NCBI RefSeq assembly: GCF_001620365.2
Contig: NZ_LQMT02000012.1
Coordinates: 48,795 to 112,794 of the forward strand
DNA from: Amycolatopsis keratiniphila subsp. keratiniphila
GTDB lineage: Bacteria > Actinomycetota > Actinomycetes > Mycobacteriales > Pseudonocardiaceae
DNA length: 64,000 nucleotides
Direction of reading: 5' to 3'
The position numbers and the translations under genes were made by a program. The notes below the pieces were generated by a model that was not told the origin of the DNA, made no database searches, and worked only from the letters and a program-made list of their open reading frames with translations. This document shows positions 53,395-61,896 of the stretch, one piece after another; the stretch's first letter is position 1, and the number at the start of each line of letters is the position of its first letter.

Positions 53395-53419
53395 CCGGTA
53401 GAGCGTAGCTTGACTGATT

Positions 53420-54430
53420 GTGACAGCCACTCCAGTGCCGAACCTGAAGGAAGCCGCCGCCCTCCTGGCGCGCGCCACCGACGTGACCTTGCTCGGCCAT
53501 GTCCGCCCGGACGCCGACGCGCTCGGCAGCGCGCTGGCGCTGGGCCGGGCACTGCGGCTGCGCGGCGCCGAGGTCCGCGTCTCCGTGGGCGAGCCCGAAG
53601 AGATGCCCGAAACGCTGCGGAGCCTGGACGTCGGCGGGCTCTACGTCCCCGCGAGCGAGCTGCCGGAGAGCGAAGGGCTGCTGGTCGCGCTCGACACGCC
53701 CACCCCGGGCAGGCTCGGGAAACTCGCACCGCGGGTGGACGCCGTCCGCGCGGCGGGCCGAGACGTCCTGGTGATCGACCACCACGCGTCGAACGTCTTC
53801 TACGGCACACACCACGTGGTCGACGACACCGCCGAAGCCACCGCGGTCCTCGTCTTCGCGTTGCTGGAGGAACTCGGCACCGAGATCGACGAGCCGATCG
53901 CGCGCTGCCTGTACGCGGGACTGGTCACCGACACGAGCGGGTTCCGCCGGGCCCGGCCCTCCACCCATCAGATGGCCGCGAAGCTGCTCGAAGCCGGGGT
54001 CGACCCGGACAAGGTGGTCCGCGAGATCGTCGACGACCACCCGTTCGCATGGCTGCCGATGCTTTCGGACGTCCTCGTGGGGGCCCGGCTCGAGCCGGAC
54101 GAGGCCCGCGGCTTCGGCCTCGCGCACGCGGTCGTGACGCTCGACGCCGCGCGGTCCGTCCGTGCCGAGGAGGTCGAAGCGGTCGTCGACGTCGTCCGCT
54201 CCGTTCGCGAGGCCGGGGTCGCCGTGGTGCTCAAGGAAGCCGCGCCGATCGGGCCGCGCCGACGGTGGACGGTCTCGCTCCGTTCGGCGGGCGGTGTCGA
54301 CGTCTCGGCCGCGGCCGGCGAGCTGGGCGGCGGAGGACATCGCCAGGCGGCCGGGTGCACCGCCGAGGGCACGGCCGACGAGGTACTCGGCAAGATCCGG
54401 GAGGCCCTCTCGAGGGCGCCGCTGCTCTGA
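53420..54430 (+). CDS. DHH/DHHA1 phosphoesterase (NrnA-like)
   Basis: A 336-aa DHH phosphoesterase. The catalytic motifs are LLGHVRPDADALGSALAL, VALDTPT, VIDHHASNVFYG and YAGLVTDTSGFRR; the DHHA1 domain ends with GGGGHRQAAGCT. It hydrolyses short oligonucleotides, pAp or cyclic dinucleotides with manganese. In mycobacteria this gene follows rbfA and precedes the MATE gene; here both sides have been separated by inserted genes. Confidence 0.92.
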   Translation: MTATPVPNLKEAAALLARATDVTLLGHVRPDADALGSALALGRALRLRGAEVRVSVGEPEEMPETLRSLDVGGLYVPASELPESEGLLVALDTPTPGRLGKLAPRVDAVRAAGRDVLVIDHHASNVFYGTHHVVDDTAEATAVLVFALLEELGTEIDEPIARCLYAGLVTDTSGFRRARPSTHQMAAKLLEAGVDPDKVVREIVDDHPFAWLPMLSDVLVGARLEPDEARGFGLAHAVVTLDAARSVRAEEVEAVVDVVRSVREAGVAVVLKEAAPIGPRRRWTVSLRSAGGVDVSAAAGELGGGGHRQAAGCTAEGTADEVLGKIREALSRAPLL

Positions 54431-54478
54431 CGAACGGTGTCATCGTAATTTCATCGGCGGTTCCTAACGTGAGCCACG

Positions 54479-55627
54479 ATGAACGAACGAAACCCCCTCC
54501 GCCGCCGGATCCTGGTCACGCTGGGCGTGATCGTGCTGTTCCGGCTGGGCCAGAGCCTGCCCACGCCCCAGACGGGCCGCCTGCCGCTGAGCGATCATTC
54601 GTGGCGTTGGATCGTCGACCTCCTCACCGGTGGTCGCCTGGCCACGGTGTTCGGGTTCGGTGTCCTTCCCTGCCTGGTCGCCCCGTTCGTCCTGCGCGCG
54701 CTGATCGTCCTGATCCCGCGGCTGGCGGCGCTCCGGGCGGAAGGTGAAGCCGGAGCCCGGGTGCTGACGCGGTACCGGCGACGGATCGTCGTCGTGCTCG
54801 GCCTGCTCGGTGCCGTCGGCTTGGCCGTGTCCCGAGGGCAGGACGTCCTGGACGGAGCCGTCACGGTGGCGTGCCTGACCGCGGGCACCGCGGTGGTGCT
54901 GTGGCTGACCGAGCTGATCACCGAGCGGGGTTTCGGCGACGGTGTCCGGATCCTGCTGCTCGCGCAGGTCCTTGCGGTGCTGCCGCCGGAGTTCCTGCGC
55001 CTGTACGAAAGGACGGGCTGGGCCGCCGTCGTGGTCATGGCCGTGGTGACGCTGTCGGTCATCGTGATCACGATCGTCGTCGCGCAGGGACAGCGCCGCG
55101 TCCCGGTGCAGTACGCCAAGCGGATGATCGGCAGACGCGCTTTCGGTGGGACACCCACCTACATTCCCCTTCGCTTCCCCCAAGCGAACACCCCGGCCGT
55201 CCTCGCCGCGGTCCTGCTGTGGGTGCTTCCCTTCGGTCTGGGTCCCTGGTGGATCGCGGTCTACTTCGTACTGGTCTGCCTTTTCGCCTTCGCCAGGGCC
55301 GCTGTGGCGCGGAACATGGACAAGGTGGCGGACGAGCTGGTGCGGGTGGGCGGTTTCGTCCCCGGGATCCGGCCGGGGAACTGGACCGCCGAGTACCTCG
55401 AATACGTGAACCGCCGGATCATCGCCTTCGGAGCGTTCGGCTTGGGAGTGGTGGCGCTGATCCCGGTCGCCGGTCTGGCCCTGCTCGGCGTCACCCCGGC
55501 GACACTGTTCGTCGCCGGGGTGACCCTGCAGGTGGTGCTCGTCTTCCTGGTCGGTGTCTCGCTCGACACCACGCGGCAGATCGAGTCACTGCGGCAGCAG
55601 CGACGCTACGAACCGTTCCTCCGCTGA
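54479..55627 (+). CDS. Divergent SecY paralogue (accessory translocon protein)
   Basis: A 382-aa membrane protein with clear SecY signatures: LRRRILVTLGVIVLFRLGQS, LIPRLAALRAEGEAGARVLT, TELITERGFGDGVRILLLA, VVAQGQRRVPVQYAKRMIGR and GGFVPGIRPGNWTAEYLEYV. Ten membrane helices can be placed. It is about 50 residues shorter than housekeeping SecY, mainly around the plug/first periplasmic loop. Housekeeping secY lies in the ribosomal-protein operon in actinomycetes, so this is an extra copy. It is convergent with two genes for exported cell-wall-hydrolase-like proteins and could serve their export. Confidence 0.85.
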   Translation: MNERNPLRRRILVTLGVIVLFRLGQSLPTPQTGRLPLSDHSWRWIVDLLTGGRLATVFGFGVLPCLVAPFVLRALIVLIPRLAALRAEGEAGARVLTRYRRRIVVVLGLLGAVGLAVSRGQDVLDGAVTVACLTAGTAVVLWLTELITERGFGDGVRILLLAQVLAVLPPEFLRLYERTGWAAVVVMAVVTLSVIVITIVVAQGQRRVPVQYAKRMIGRRAFGGTPTYIPLRFPQANTPAVLAAVLLWVLPFGLGPWWIAVYFVLVCLFAFARAAVARNMDKVADELVRVGGFVPGIRPGNWTAEYLEYVNRRIIAFGAFGLGVVALIPVAGLALLGVTPATLFVAGVTLQVVLVFLVGVSLDTTRQIESLRQQRRYEPFLR

Positions 55628-55638
55628 CCGTGACCGCT

Positions 55639-56369
55639 TCAGAAGTGCGGGAGCCACCCGCCGCCTAGGGCGTCGGCAGGACTGAACTTGTTGCCTCCCT
55701 TACCGTTCCACAGGTACAGCGTGCCGGTGTTCTTGTCGATGGCACCGATGTCGCTGTGGCCGTCCTTGTCGACATCACCGAGGGACATCAGGGTGGCGTG
55801 ATAGTTACCCCAGCCGCTTCCGATCGCGTCGGCGGCGCCGAACTTGTTGCTTCCCTTGCCGTTCCAGATGTAGAGAGTGTTGCCGTCGCGCACCGCGGCC
55901 AGATCGGTCTTCCCGTCATTGTCGAAGTCGCCGGCGATGGGGGCGGTGAAGGGTTCCCAGCCGCCACCGACGGGGTCGGCGGGGGTGAAGTGGTTGCTTC
56001 CCTTGCCGTTCCAGATGTAGAGCGTGCCGTCCTTGACCGCGGAGAGGTCGCTGATGCCGTCGTTGTTGAAGTCGCCCGCGACGGGTGCGGTGAAGGGTTC
56101 CCATCCGCTTCCGACGGCGTCGGCGGCGCCGAACTTGTTGCCGCCCTTGCCGTTCCAGACGTAGAGCGTGCCGTTCTTCACCGCGGCGAGGTCGGTTTTG
56201 CCGTCCTTGTTGAAGTCACCGGCCGCGGGCCGGGTGAAGCCTTCCCAGCCGCCACCCACGGGATCCGCGGTGCCGAAGTTGTTGTTGCCCTTGCCGTTCC
56301 AGATCGTCAGCGTGCCCGTGCCGGTCGCGTAGATGTCACCGACACCGTTGCCGTCGAAGTCCCCGCCGT
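55639..56369 (-). repeat. FG-GAP coding repeat, copy 1
   Basis: This stretch aligns to 57015-57745 at a fixed offset of 1376 bases without indels and with few substitutions over about 730 bp. It encodes the C-terminal propeller of both exported proteins. Confidence 0.9.
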
Positions 56370-56976
56370 CCGCGGTCGACCGCTGCCACAGCGCGCTGAC
56401 GATCTTCTGCGCGTCCCCGGCCTCGGTCTGGTAGCGGTCCGGATAGGCCGAGACCTGCACCGCCTGGCACACCTCGCCGATCGGCGCCGAGCTCCAGGAC
56501 CCGTTCGGGTACACGCGCACCATCTTGTCGAGGAAGGCGTTGGTGGCCCAGACGGGGTTGAGCCGGTTCGTCGCGCTGCCCCAGGACGCGCGCTGCTGGA
56601 ACAGGCCGAGGCTGTCGTGATCGACCTCCTCGCTGATGTTCTGGAGACTCGTCTCCACGATCACCGTGGCGATGGCGATGGCCGCGGCTCTCTGGCTCAG
56701 CCCGCGATCGCGGACGGCTTCGACGACCATGCGGGCGCACGACATCCGGTACGCGGTCAGGTATCCCCGCATCTTCGCGGTCAGGGTGCCGTTCAGCTGC
56801 GTGGCCAGGGCGGCGTCCCCGCTGGTCGTGCCCGCGCGGTCGCACGGGGCGGTCGCGTAGGCGGCGGTCACCAAGCCTGCCGGTTCTTCTTCGGCGTGCG
56901 CGGCGGGGGACAGGGCGGTGATCGCGAAGACGGTCAGGGCTGCGGTGGTCACCCGGCGGGTGAAGTTCTTCGACAC
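55639..56976 (-). CDS. Exported lysozyme-like (SLT-type) protein with FG-GAP repeats
   Basis: A 445-aa exported protein. The signal peptide is cleaved near AAHAEE. Residues about 60-200 form a lysozyme-like domain with a candidate catalytic Glu in IATVIVETSLQNI and DHDSLGLFQQRASWGSATNR. Residues from about 205 are FG-GAP/VCBS repeats of about 46 residues, each with a calcium-type loop such as GDFNKDGKTDLAAV and YxWNGKGxNxF. These would form a beta-propeller. GTG 56976 has GGAGGG seven bases upstream. The repeat region is nearly identical at DNA level to that of the next gene. Confidence 0.87.
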   Translation of the reverse strand: MSKNFTRRVTTAALTVFAITALSPAAHAEEEPAGLVTAAYATAPCDRAGTTSGDAALATQLNGTLTAKMRGYLTAYRMSCARMVVEAVRDRGLSQRAAAIAIATVIVETSLQNISEEVDHDSLGLFQQRASWGSATNRLNPVWATNAFLDKMVRVYPNGSWSSAPIGEVCQAVQVSAYPDRYQTEAGDAQKIVSALWQRSTADGGDFDGNGVGDIYATGTGTLTIWNGKGNNNFGTADPVGGGWEGFTRPAAGDFNKDGKTDLAAVKNGTLYVWNGKGGNKFGAADAVGSGWEPFTAPVAGDFNNDGISDLSAVKDGTLYIWNGKGSNHFTPADPVGGGWEPFTAPIAGDFDNDGKTDLAAVRDGNTLYIWNGKGSNKFGAADAIGSGWGNYHATLMSLGDVDKDGHSDIGAIDKNTGTLYLWNGKGGNKFSPADALGGGWLPHF

Positions 56977-57014
56977 TGGTCGACCCTCCAAGGTCGTGGT
57001 GGGGACGGAACCGA

Positions 57015-57745
57015 TCAGAAGTGGGGGAGCCAGCCGCCACCGAGGGCGTCGGCGGGGCCGAACTTGTTGCCGCCCTTGCCGTTCCACAGGTAAAGGGTGC
57101 CGGTGTTCTTGTTGACGGCGGCGATGTCGGAGTGGCCGTCCTTGTTGACGTCGCCGAGGGACATCAGGGTGGTGTGGTAGTCACCCCAGCCGCTTCCGAT
57201 GGCGTCGGCGGCGCCGAATTTGTTGCTTCCCTTGCCGTTCCAGATGTGGAGGGTGTTGCCGTCGCGGACGGCGGCGAGGTCGGTTTTCCCGTCGTTGTTG
57301 AAGTCGCCGGCGATGGGGGCGGTGAAGGGTTCCCAGCCGCCACCGACGGGGTCGGCGGGGGTGAAGTGGTTGCCGCCCTTGCCGTTCCAGATGTAGAGCG
57401 TGCCGTCCTTGACCGCGGAGAGGTCGCTGATGCCGTCGTTGTTGAAGTCGCCCGCGACGGGTGCGGTGAAGGGTTCCCATCCGCTTCCGACGGCGTCGGC
57501 GGCGCCGAACTTGTTGCCGCCCTTGCCGTTCCAGACGTAGAGCGTGCCGTTCTTCACCGCGGCGAGGTCGGTTTTGCCGTCCTTGTTGAAGTCACCGGCC
57601 GCGGGCCGGGTGAAGCCTTCCCAGCCGCCACCCACGGGATCCGCGGTGCCGAAGTTGTTGTTGCCCTTGCCGTTCCAGATCGTCAGCGTGCCGGTCCCGG
57701 TCGCGTAGATGTCGCCCGCGCCGTTGCCGTCGAAGTCCCCGCCGT
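57015..57745 (-). repeat. FG-GAP coding repeat, copy 2
   Basis: Partner of 55639-56369. Over long stretches, for example 57390-57680, I see no difference between the copies. This indicates recent duplication or gene conversion. Confidence 0.9.
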
Positions 57746-58316
57746 CGAGGGACTTCTCGATGACCTTGTCGTAGCGGATGCCGCGGTAGGTGGTCATCTC
57801 CGACCAGGAGTTGGTGTTGTGGTTGGTCTTCTGGCCGTAGGTGTTCTCCGAGTAGACCCAGGCGCCCGCCGAGTGGTCCTTGGGGTCGACCCACTTCTCG
57901 AACAACTCGATGTGACCGTTCTTGAGCAGCGCGTCACCGGGCAGCAGGTCGTGCAGGCTCGGCAGCCAGGACTTGTGCGAATAGGACTCGAAGTCGCCGG
58001 TATTGAGATCCCAGCCGTCGGATTTCTTGGGCAGGTGCCAGGCCATCGCGACGAGGCCGGAGCAGTCCGGCCGGTACTTCCCGCCGGTGCCGTCGGAGAT
58101 CGCGTCCGCCTGGTCCTGGCTGTACCAGGTGTCACCCCGGTCGTACCAGTACTTGGCACGGGCGATGATCTCGGCGCGGGTGATCGCGCCTCCCACCGTG
58201 GACGCCGCGCTCGCCTCGTTTCGCGTGCCGAACGTGAGCAAGCCTGCGACGACTGTCACGAGGGCCATGAGGGCGGCGGCGAACCGGACCGCTCTGGGAG
58301 AACCGGAGCTGTTCAT
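57015..58316 (-). CDS. Exported NlpC/P60-like cysteine peptidase with FG-GAP repeats
   Basis: A 433-aa exported protein. A signal peptide (AALMALVTVVAGLLTFG, cleavage near ASAAST) precedes an NlpC/P60-like domain: catalytic Cys in YRPDCSGLVAMAWHLP and candidate His in LLKNGHIELFEKW. From about residue 195 the FG-GAP propeller is the same as in the downstream gene. The domain would cut peptidoglycan stem peptides or related amide bonds. It is the first gene of a two-gene unit (38 bp gap) and divergent from the SARP gene. The intergenic region contains CGCTGTA repeats. Confidence 0.87.
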   Translation of the reverse strand: MNSSGSPRAVRFAAALMALVTVVAGLLTFGTRNEASAASTVGGAITRAEIIARAKYWYDRGDTWYSQDQADAISDGTGGKYRPDCSGLVAMAWHLPKKSDGWDLNTGDFESYSHKSWLPSLHDLLPGDALLKNGHIELFEKWVDPKDHSAGAWVYSENTYGQKTNHNTNSWSEMTTYRGIRYDKVIEKSLDGGDFDGNGAGDIYATGTGTLTIWNGKGNNNFGTADPVGGGWEGFTRPAAGDFNKDGKTDLAAVKNGTLYVWNGKGGNKFGAADAVGSGWEPFTAPVAGDFNNDGISDLSAVKDGTLYIWNGKGGNHFTPADPVGGGWEPFTAPIAGDFNNDGKTDLAAVRDGNTLHIWNGKGSNKFGAADAIGSGWGDYHTTLMSLGDVNKDGHSDIAAVNKNTGTLYLWNGKGGNKFGPADALGGGWLPHF

Positions 58317-58370
58317 GACGACCTTTCCTGAGCATGATGTGGAGTGGACGACACAGAGGCTGCGGGAGGC

Positions 58371-58420
58371 CGCTGTAGCCACGCTTCAACGCGGGCTACA
58401 GCGAGGCGGCGCGCTGTAGG
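58371..58420. promoter_or_regulatory. Inverted and direct CGCTGTA repeats in the SARP/hydrolase divergent promoter
   Basis: CGCTGTAGCC (58371-58380) and GGCTACAGCG (58394-58403) are perfect 10-bp inverted arms. A third copy CGCTGTAGG is at 58412-58420. They lie between the divergent NlpC/P60 gene and the SARP gene and are likely regulator sites. Confidence 0.6.
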
Positions 58421-58445
58421 TGGATCCGCTCTGGGGGAGGGACGG

Positions 58446-61400
58446 ATGAGGTTTTCTCTGCTCGGGCCGATGGAGGTGGCGGGCCCGTCGGGGCCGATCG
58501 CGCTCCCGGGGGTCAAACCGCGCACGCTGCTCGCCGCGCTGCTGCTCGGCTACGGCCGGACGGTGCCCGCCGAACGGCTGATCGGCGTGGTCTGGGGCGA
58601 GGAGCCGCCCACGACCGCCCGCGCGGTGGTGCAGACGTATGTCGCGACGCTGCGCCGTGCGTTCGACGCGGCGGGATTGCCGCAGGTCATCGTGTCCGAT
58701 CGGAACGGCTACCGCGCCGACGTCGCCGAGGACGCCCTCGACGTGCGGATGTTCGAGCGGCTGGTGGAACGGGGACGGCAGGCCGCGCAGGGCGGTGACC
58801 ACACCGAGGCCGCGGACCTCTTCCGCTCCGGCCTCGCCCTGTGGCGGGGCCCCGCGCTCGGCGGGATCGGGGAGTCGTTCCTGCGTGCCGAAGCGACCAG
58901 GCTGGACGAGCTCCGGCTGACCGTCACCGAGGAGCGGGTCGACGCGGATCTGGCGGCGGGGCAAGGGCCTCGGCTGCTCGCGGAACTCACCGAACTGGTC
59001 GCCCTGCATCCCACGCGGGAGCGGTTGCGCGGCGGCCTCATGGTCGCGCTGTACCGGTCCGGACGGCAGGCCGAAGCGCTGGAGGCCTACGAACGCGGCC
59101 GGAAGGTGCTGGCCGACGAGCTGGGTATCGATCCCGGCCCGGAGCTGCGCCAGGTACACGAGTCGATCCTGCGGTCCGACACCGCGCTGCTCCCGGCGGT
59201 CACCTCCCGCACCCCGCGTCAGCTGCCGTCGCCGCCACCCGATTTCACCGGCCGCGCGCCCGAACTCGCGGCGCTGCGCGCGACCCTGGTGCGGCCCGGC
59301 GAGATGCCGGTCGCGGTCGTGTCCGGCGCGGGAGGCGTGGGCAAGTCCACTTTGGTGCACCGGATCGCGCACGAGATCGCCGAGCACTTCCCCGGCGGGC
59401 AGCTGCATCTGGAACTCCACGGCTCCACCGGCAGCCCCGCGACCGCCGAAGAAGTGCTCGGCCGCGTCCTGCGCGACTTCGATCCCGCGACGACGCCGCC
59501 CGGCTCGCTCGACGAACGCGTCGCCCGCTACCGGACGGTGCTCGCCGGCACCCGCACGCTCGTCGTGCTCGACGACGCCGCGAACGAGGCACAGGTCCGC
59601 CCGTTGCTGCCCGGCGGGCCGGGGTGCGCGGTGATCGTCACTTCGCGCAACCGGCTTCCCGCGCTGGCGGGCGCGACCTTCTGCGAGCTGGGGGTGCTGC
59701 CCGCGGACGCCGCCCTCGACCTGCTCACCCGCATCGTCGGGGCCGAGCGGGCGAGCACCGAGCCCGCTTCGGCCGCCGAGATCACCGAGCTGTGCGGGCA
59801 GTTGCCGCTCGCGATCCGCGTCGCCGGCGCACGGCTGGTGTCCCGGCGGCAATGGTCGCTGTCCCGGCTGGCGAACCGCCTGGCCCAGGAGCAGCGCCGC
59901 CTCGACGAACTGGTGGTCGGCGACCAGGAGGTGCGGGCCAGCATCAACCTGAGTTACACGCTCCTGCCCAAGGCGGCGCGGACCGCGTTGCGACGGCTGG
60001 GTTTGCTCGGTCTCGCGCAGTTCCCGGCGTGGGTCGCCGCGGCGGCGCTGGAGTCCGATCCGGACGACGCGGAGCAGGTTCTCGAAGACCTCGTCGACGT
60101 GTCGCTGCTCGAAGTCGACGGCGTGGATCCCTTGGGGCTCATGCGTTACCGGCTGCACGACCTCGTCCGCCTGTTCGCGCTCGAACGTGCCGTCGAGGAG
60201 GAGTCCGCCGCGGACCGGGCCGCCGCCGTCGAGCGGGTGCTCGGTGGCTGGATCTGGCTGGTGGAACGGATCAACGAGACCCTGCCGCCGGTCGTGCCGT
60301 CGATCCAGGGCACCTCCCGGCTGGGCCGTCCGGTCGGGGAGGAGATCGCCCGGCGGGTCGTGGCCAGGCCGTACGAATGGTTCCGCACCGAGGAGGAGGC
60401 GATGACCACCGCCGTCGAGCTGGCGGCGGCACTGGATCTGGTCGACATCGCGGTCGGGCTCTCGTCGGCCCTGTGCGGCACCGCGTTCGGCGGGCACAAC
60501 CGGGTACTCGACGATTCGCTCGGCTCCTGGCGCCGTACCCACGACGCGGCGCTCACCGCGGCCCGCCGCACCGAAAACGCCTTGGGCGAGGCGACATTGC
60601 TGGCCGGGCTCGGGCAGCTGTACTACGAGCACGACGACTTCCCGCGGTCCCGCGCGCATCTGAGCCAGGCGCTGTCGATGTTCCGCGCCGCCGGTGACGT
60701 CCGCGGCGAGGCCGCCACCCTCGCCGCGCTCGGCGCCGCCTGCCGTGAGCAGGGCTACCTGCCCGAAGCGGTGCACTTCCTGGACCGGGCCGGGCGGATG
60801 TGGTCCGGGCTGGACGATCCGGGGGCGATGGGCCACGTCCACCGGCTGGCCGGCACGGTGCGGCTGGAGCTGGGCGAATACCCGGGAGCGCTGACCGCGC
60901 TGACCGAGGCGCGGGCGTCGTTCGCGGCGGCCGGGTCCCGGCGCGGTGAAGGGCTGACCCTGCGCAGCCTCTCGCTGTATCACCGCGCCCGCGGCGAGTG
61001 GGCCGAAGCCGAAGAGTGCGCACGTGCCGCGCTCGCGGTGTTCGAGGGCACCGAGGACCGGATGCTGGCCGCGTATTCCGAACGCGCGCTGGCCAAGGCG
61101 TTGCTGCGGCGCGGGGATTCGGTCGCGGCGCGGCGGCTGGCGGAGAACGCGCTGGAGGTCTGCCGTGAACTCGGCGACGCTTTCGGCCATGCGTGCACCC
61201 TGCGCGTCGTCGGGGAGGTGTATCTCGCGGAAGGCCGGTTGTACCAAGCGAAGGACTGCTTGGAGGACTCGCTCCGGCGGTGGACCGATCTGCGCGCCGA
61301 ACTGTTCCGGGCGCGGACCCTGCGCACGCTCGCGGAGGTCCACGACGCGCTCGGCGACGTGCGGGCGGGGGAGCGGATGACCGCGGAGGCGTGCGAGATC

Positions 61401-61457
61401 TTCCGGACCTACGGTGCCCGCGAGTATCGGGAACTCTCCGCTGTAACCGAGTCGTGA
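58446..61457 (+). CDS. SARP-family regulator with NB-ARC and TPR domains (AfsR type)
   Basis: A 1003-aa AfsR/SARP protein. N-terminal winged helix (MRFSLLGPMEVAGPSGPIAL, PRTLLAALLLGYGRTVPAER) and BTAD domain (DVRMFERLVERGRQAAQGGD to about residue 250). The NB-ARC part has P-loop SGAGGVGKSTLVHR, LVVLDDAANEAQVRPLL and TSRNRLPAL. A long TPR region starts near residue 690. It should bind direct repeats at promoters and open transcription on ATP-dependent activation. Ribosome site GGGAGGG. It lies between cell-wall hydrolase-like genes and a VanX-family gene and probably controls both. Confidence 0.92.
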   Translation: MRFSLLGPMEVAGPSGPIALPGVKPRTLLAALLLGYGRTVPAERLIGVVWGEEPPTTARAVVQTYVATLRRAFDAAGLPQVIVSDRNGYRADVAEDALDVRMFERLVERGRQAAQGGDHTEAADLFRSGLALWRGPALGGIGESFLRAEATRLDELRLTVTEERVDADLAAGQGPRLLAELTELVALHPTRERLRGGLMVALYRSGRQAEALEAYERGRKVLADELGIDPGPELRQVHESILRSDTALLPAVTSRTPRQLPSPPPDFTGRAPELAALRATLVRPGEMPVAVVSGAGGVGKSTLVHRIAHEIAEHFPGGQLHLELHGSTGSPATAEEVLGRVLRDFDPATTPPGSLDERVARYRTVLAGTRTLVVLDDAANEAQVRPLLPGGPGCAVIVTSRNRLPALAGATFCELGVLPADAALDLLTRIVGAERASTEPASAAEITELCGQLPLAIRVAGARLVSRRQWSLSRLANRLAQEQRRLDELVVGDQEVRASINLSYTLLPKAARTALRRLGLLGLAQFPAWVAAAALESDPDDAEQVLEDLVDVSLLEVDGVDPLGLMRYRLHDLVRLFALERAVEEESAADRAAAVERVLGGWIWLVERINETLPPVVPSIQGTSRLGRPVGEEIARRVVARPYEWFRTEEEAMTTAVELAAALDLVDIAVGLSSALCGTAFGGHNRVLDDSLGSWRRTHDAALTAARRTENALGEATLLAGLGQLYYEHDDFPRSRAHLSQALSMFRAAGDVRGEAATLAALGAACREQGYLPEAVHFLDRAGRMWSGLDDPGAMGHVHRLAGTVRLELGEYPGALTALTEARASFAAAGSRRGEGLTLRSLSLYHRARGEWAEAEECARAALAVFEGTEDRMLAAYSERALAKALLRRGDSVAARRLAENALEVCRELGDAFGHACTLRVVGEVYLAEGRLYQAKDCLEDSLRRWTDLRAELFRARTLRTLAEVHDALGDVRAGERMTAEACEIFRTYGAREYRELSAVTES

Positions 61458-61512
61458 GTGATTTGGGTCGTTCTATTGAGGGGTAAGGCAAAGGTGTCTT
61501 GTCGGGTGGCAA

Positions 61513-61567
61513 GTCCGTGAAGGCCTCCTTGAGGGACCCAGAGTCCCTCAAGGAGGCCTTCACGGAC
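61513..61567. repeat. Perfect 25-bp inverted repeat, family B copy 2
   Basis: 61513-61537 pairs with 61543-61567 around loop CCAGA. It shares GTGAAGGCCTCCTT with the repeat at 41676 and has the same 25-bp arm, 5-base loop layout as the family A element at 44360. Confidence 0.88.
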
Positions 61568-61589
61568 CGGCTCTCGGTGGCGATCAGCA

Positions 61590-61640
61590 GGGTGAAGGCG
61601 ACTTTTCCCTCATTGCACGAGCGGAAAGTCCCCTTCACCC
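61590..61640. repeat. Imperfect inverted repeat, family D
   Basis: GGGTGAAGGCGACTTTTCC (61590-61608) pairs with 61623-61640 with one mismatch and one bulge. It follows the family B hairpin directly. Confidence 0.65.
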
Positions 61641-61843
61641 CGGTCTTGCGGTCCTTGTGAGTGGCGGAGTCCCGGGAGGTGTTGCGAAAGTGGCTTTCAC
61701 AACATCCGGAGCCGGCACGCCGACGGGCGAGGTATGACACCCATGCCTCACCCCTCGATAACCCGAATCGCCACCCGCGACTCCCTCGCAAAGCCTCGCG
61801 AAGCACCAGCCGAGGGGCAGCGCTCCAACCTTTGCCTTACCTC

Positions 61844-61864
61844 CGCTGTAACTGGGTTACAGCG
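61844..61864. promoter_or_regulatory. CGCTGTAAC inverted repeat before the VanX-like gene
   Basis: CGCTGTAAC (61844-61852) and GTTACAGCG (61856-61864) are perfect 9-bp arms with a 3-base spacer, 32 bp before the gene. The first seven bases of the arm match those at the SARP promoter. Confidence 0.6.
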
Positions 61865-61896
61865 TTCCTGAAGGACGCTCGTGGACAGTGGGGCCC

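Larger units (their letters stand above)
61458..61843. other. Intergenic region made largely of dispersed hairpins
   Basis: No gene is seen on either strand between the SARP gene and the dipeptidase promoter. The stretch holds two hairpin elements, listed separately, and a weaker one near 61683-61708 (GAAAG/CTTTC with flanking TGTTG/CAACA). Confidence 0.7.

Noticed and set aside
55700..57700. CRISPR-like spaced repeats
   Set aside because: Repeat units are codons of FG-GAP motifs in two long genes, with no unique spacers.
58386..61343. 985-aa open frame on the minus strand
   Set aside because: Antisense to the SARP gene, no recognisable domain.
61438..61449. CGCTGTAAC at the end of the SARP gene as another operator
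   Set aside because: It is a single half-site inside coding sequence with no inverted partner.
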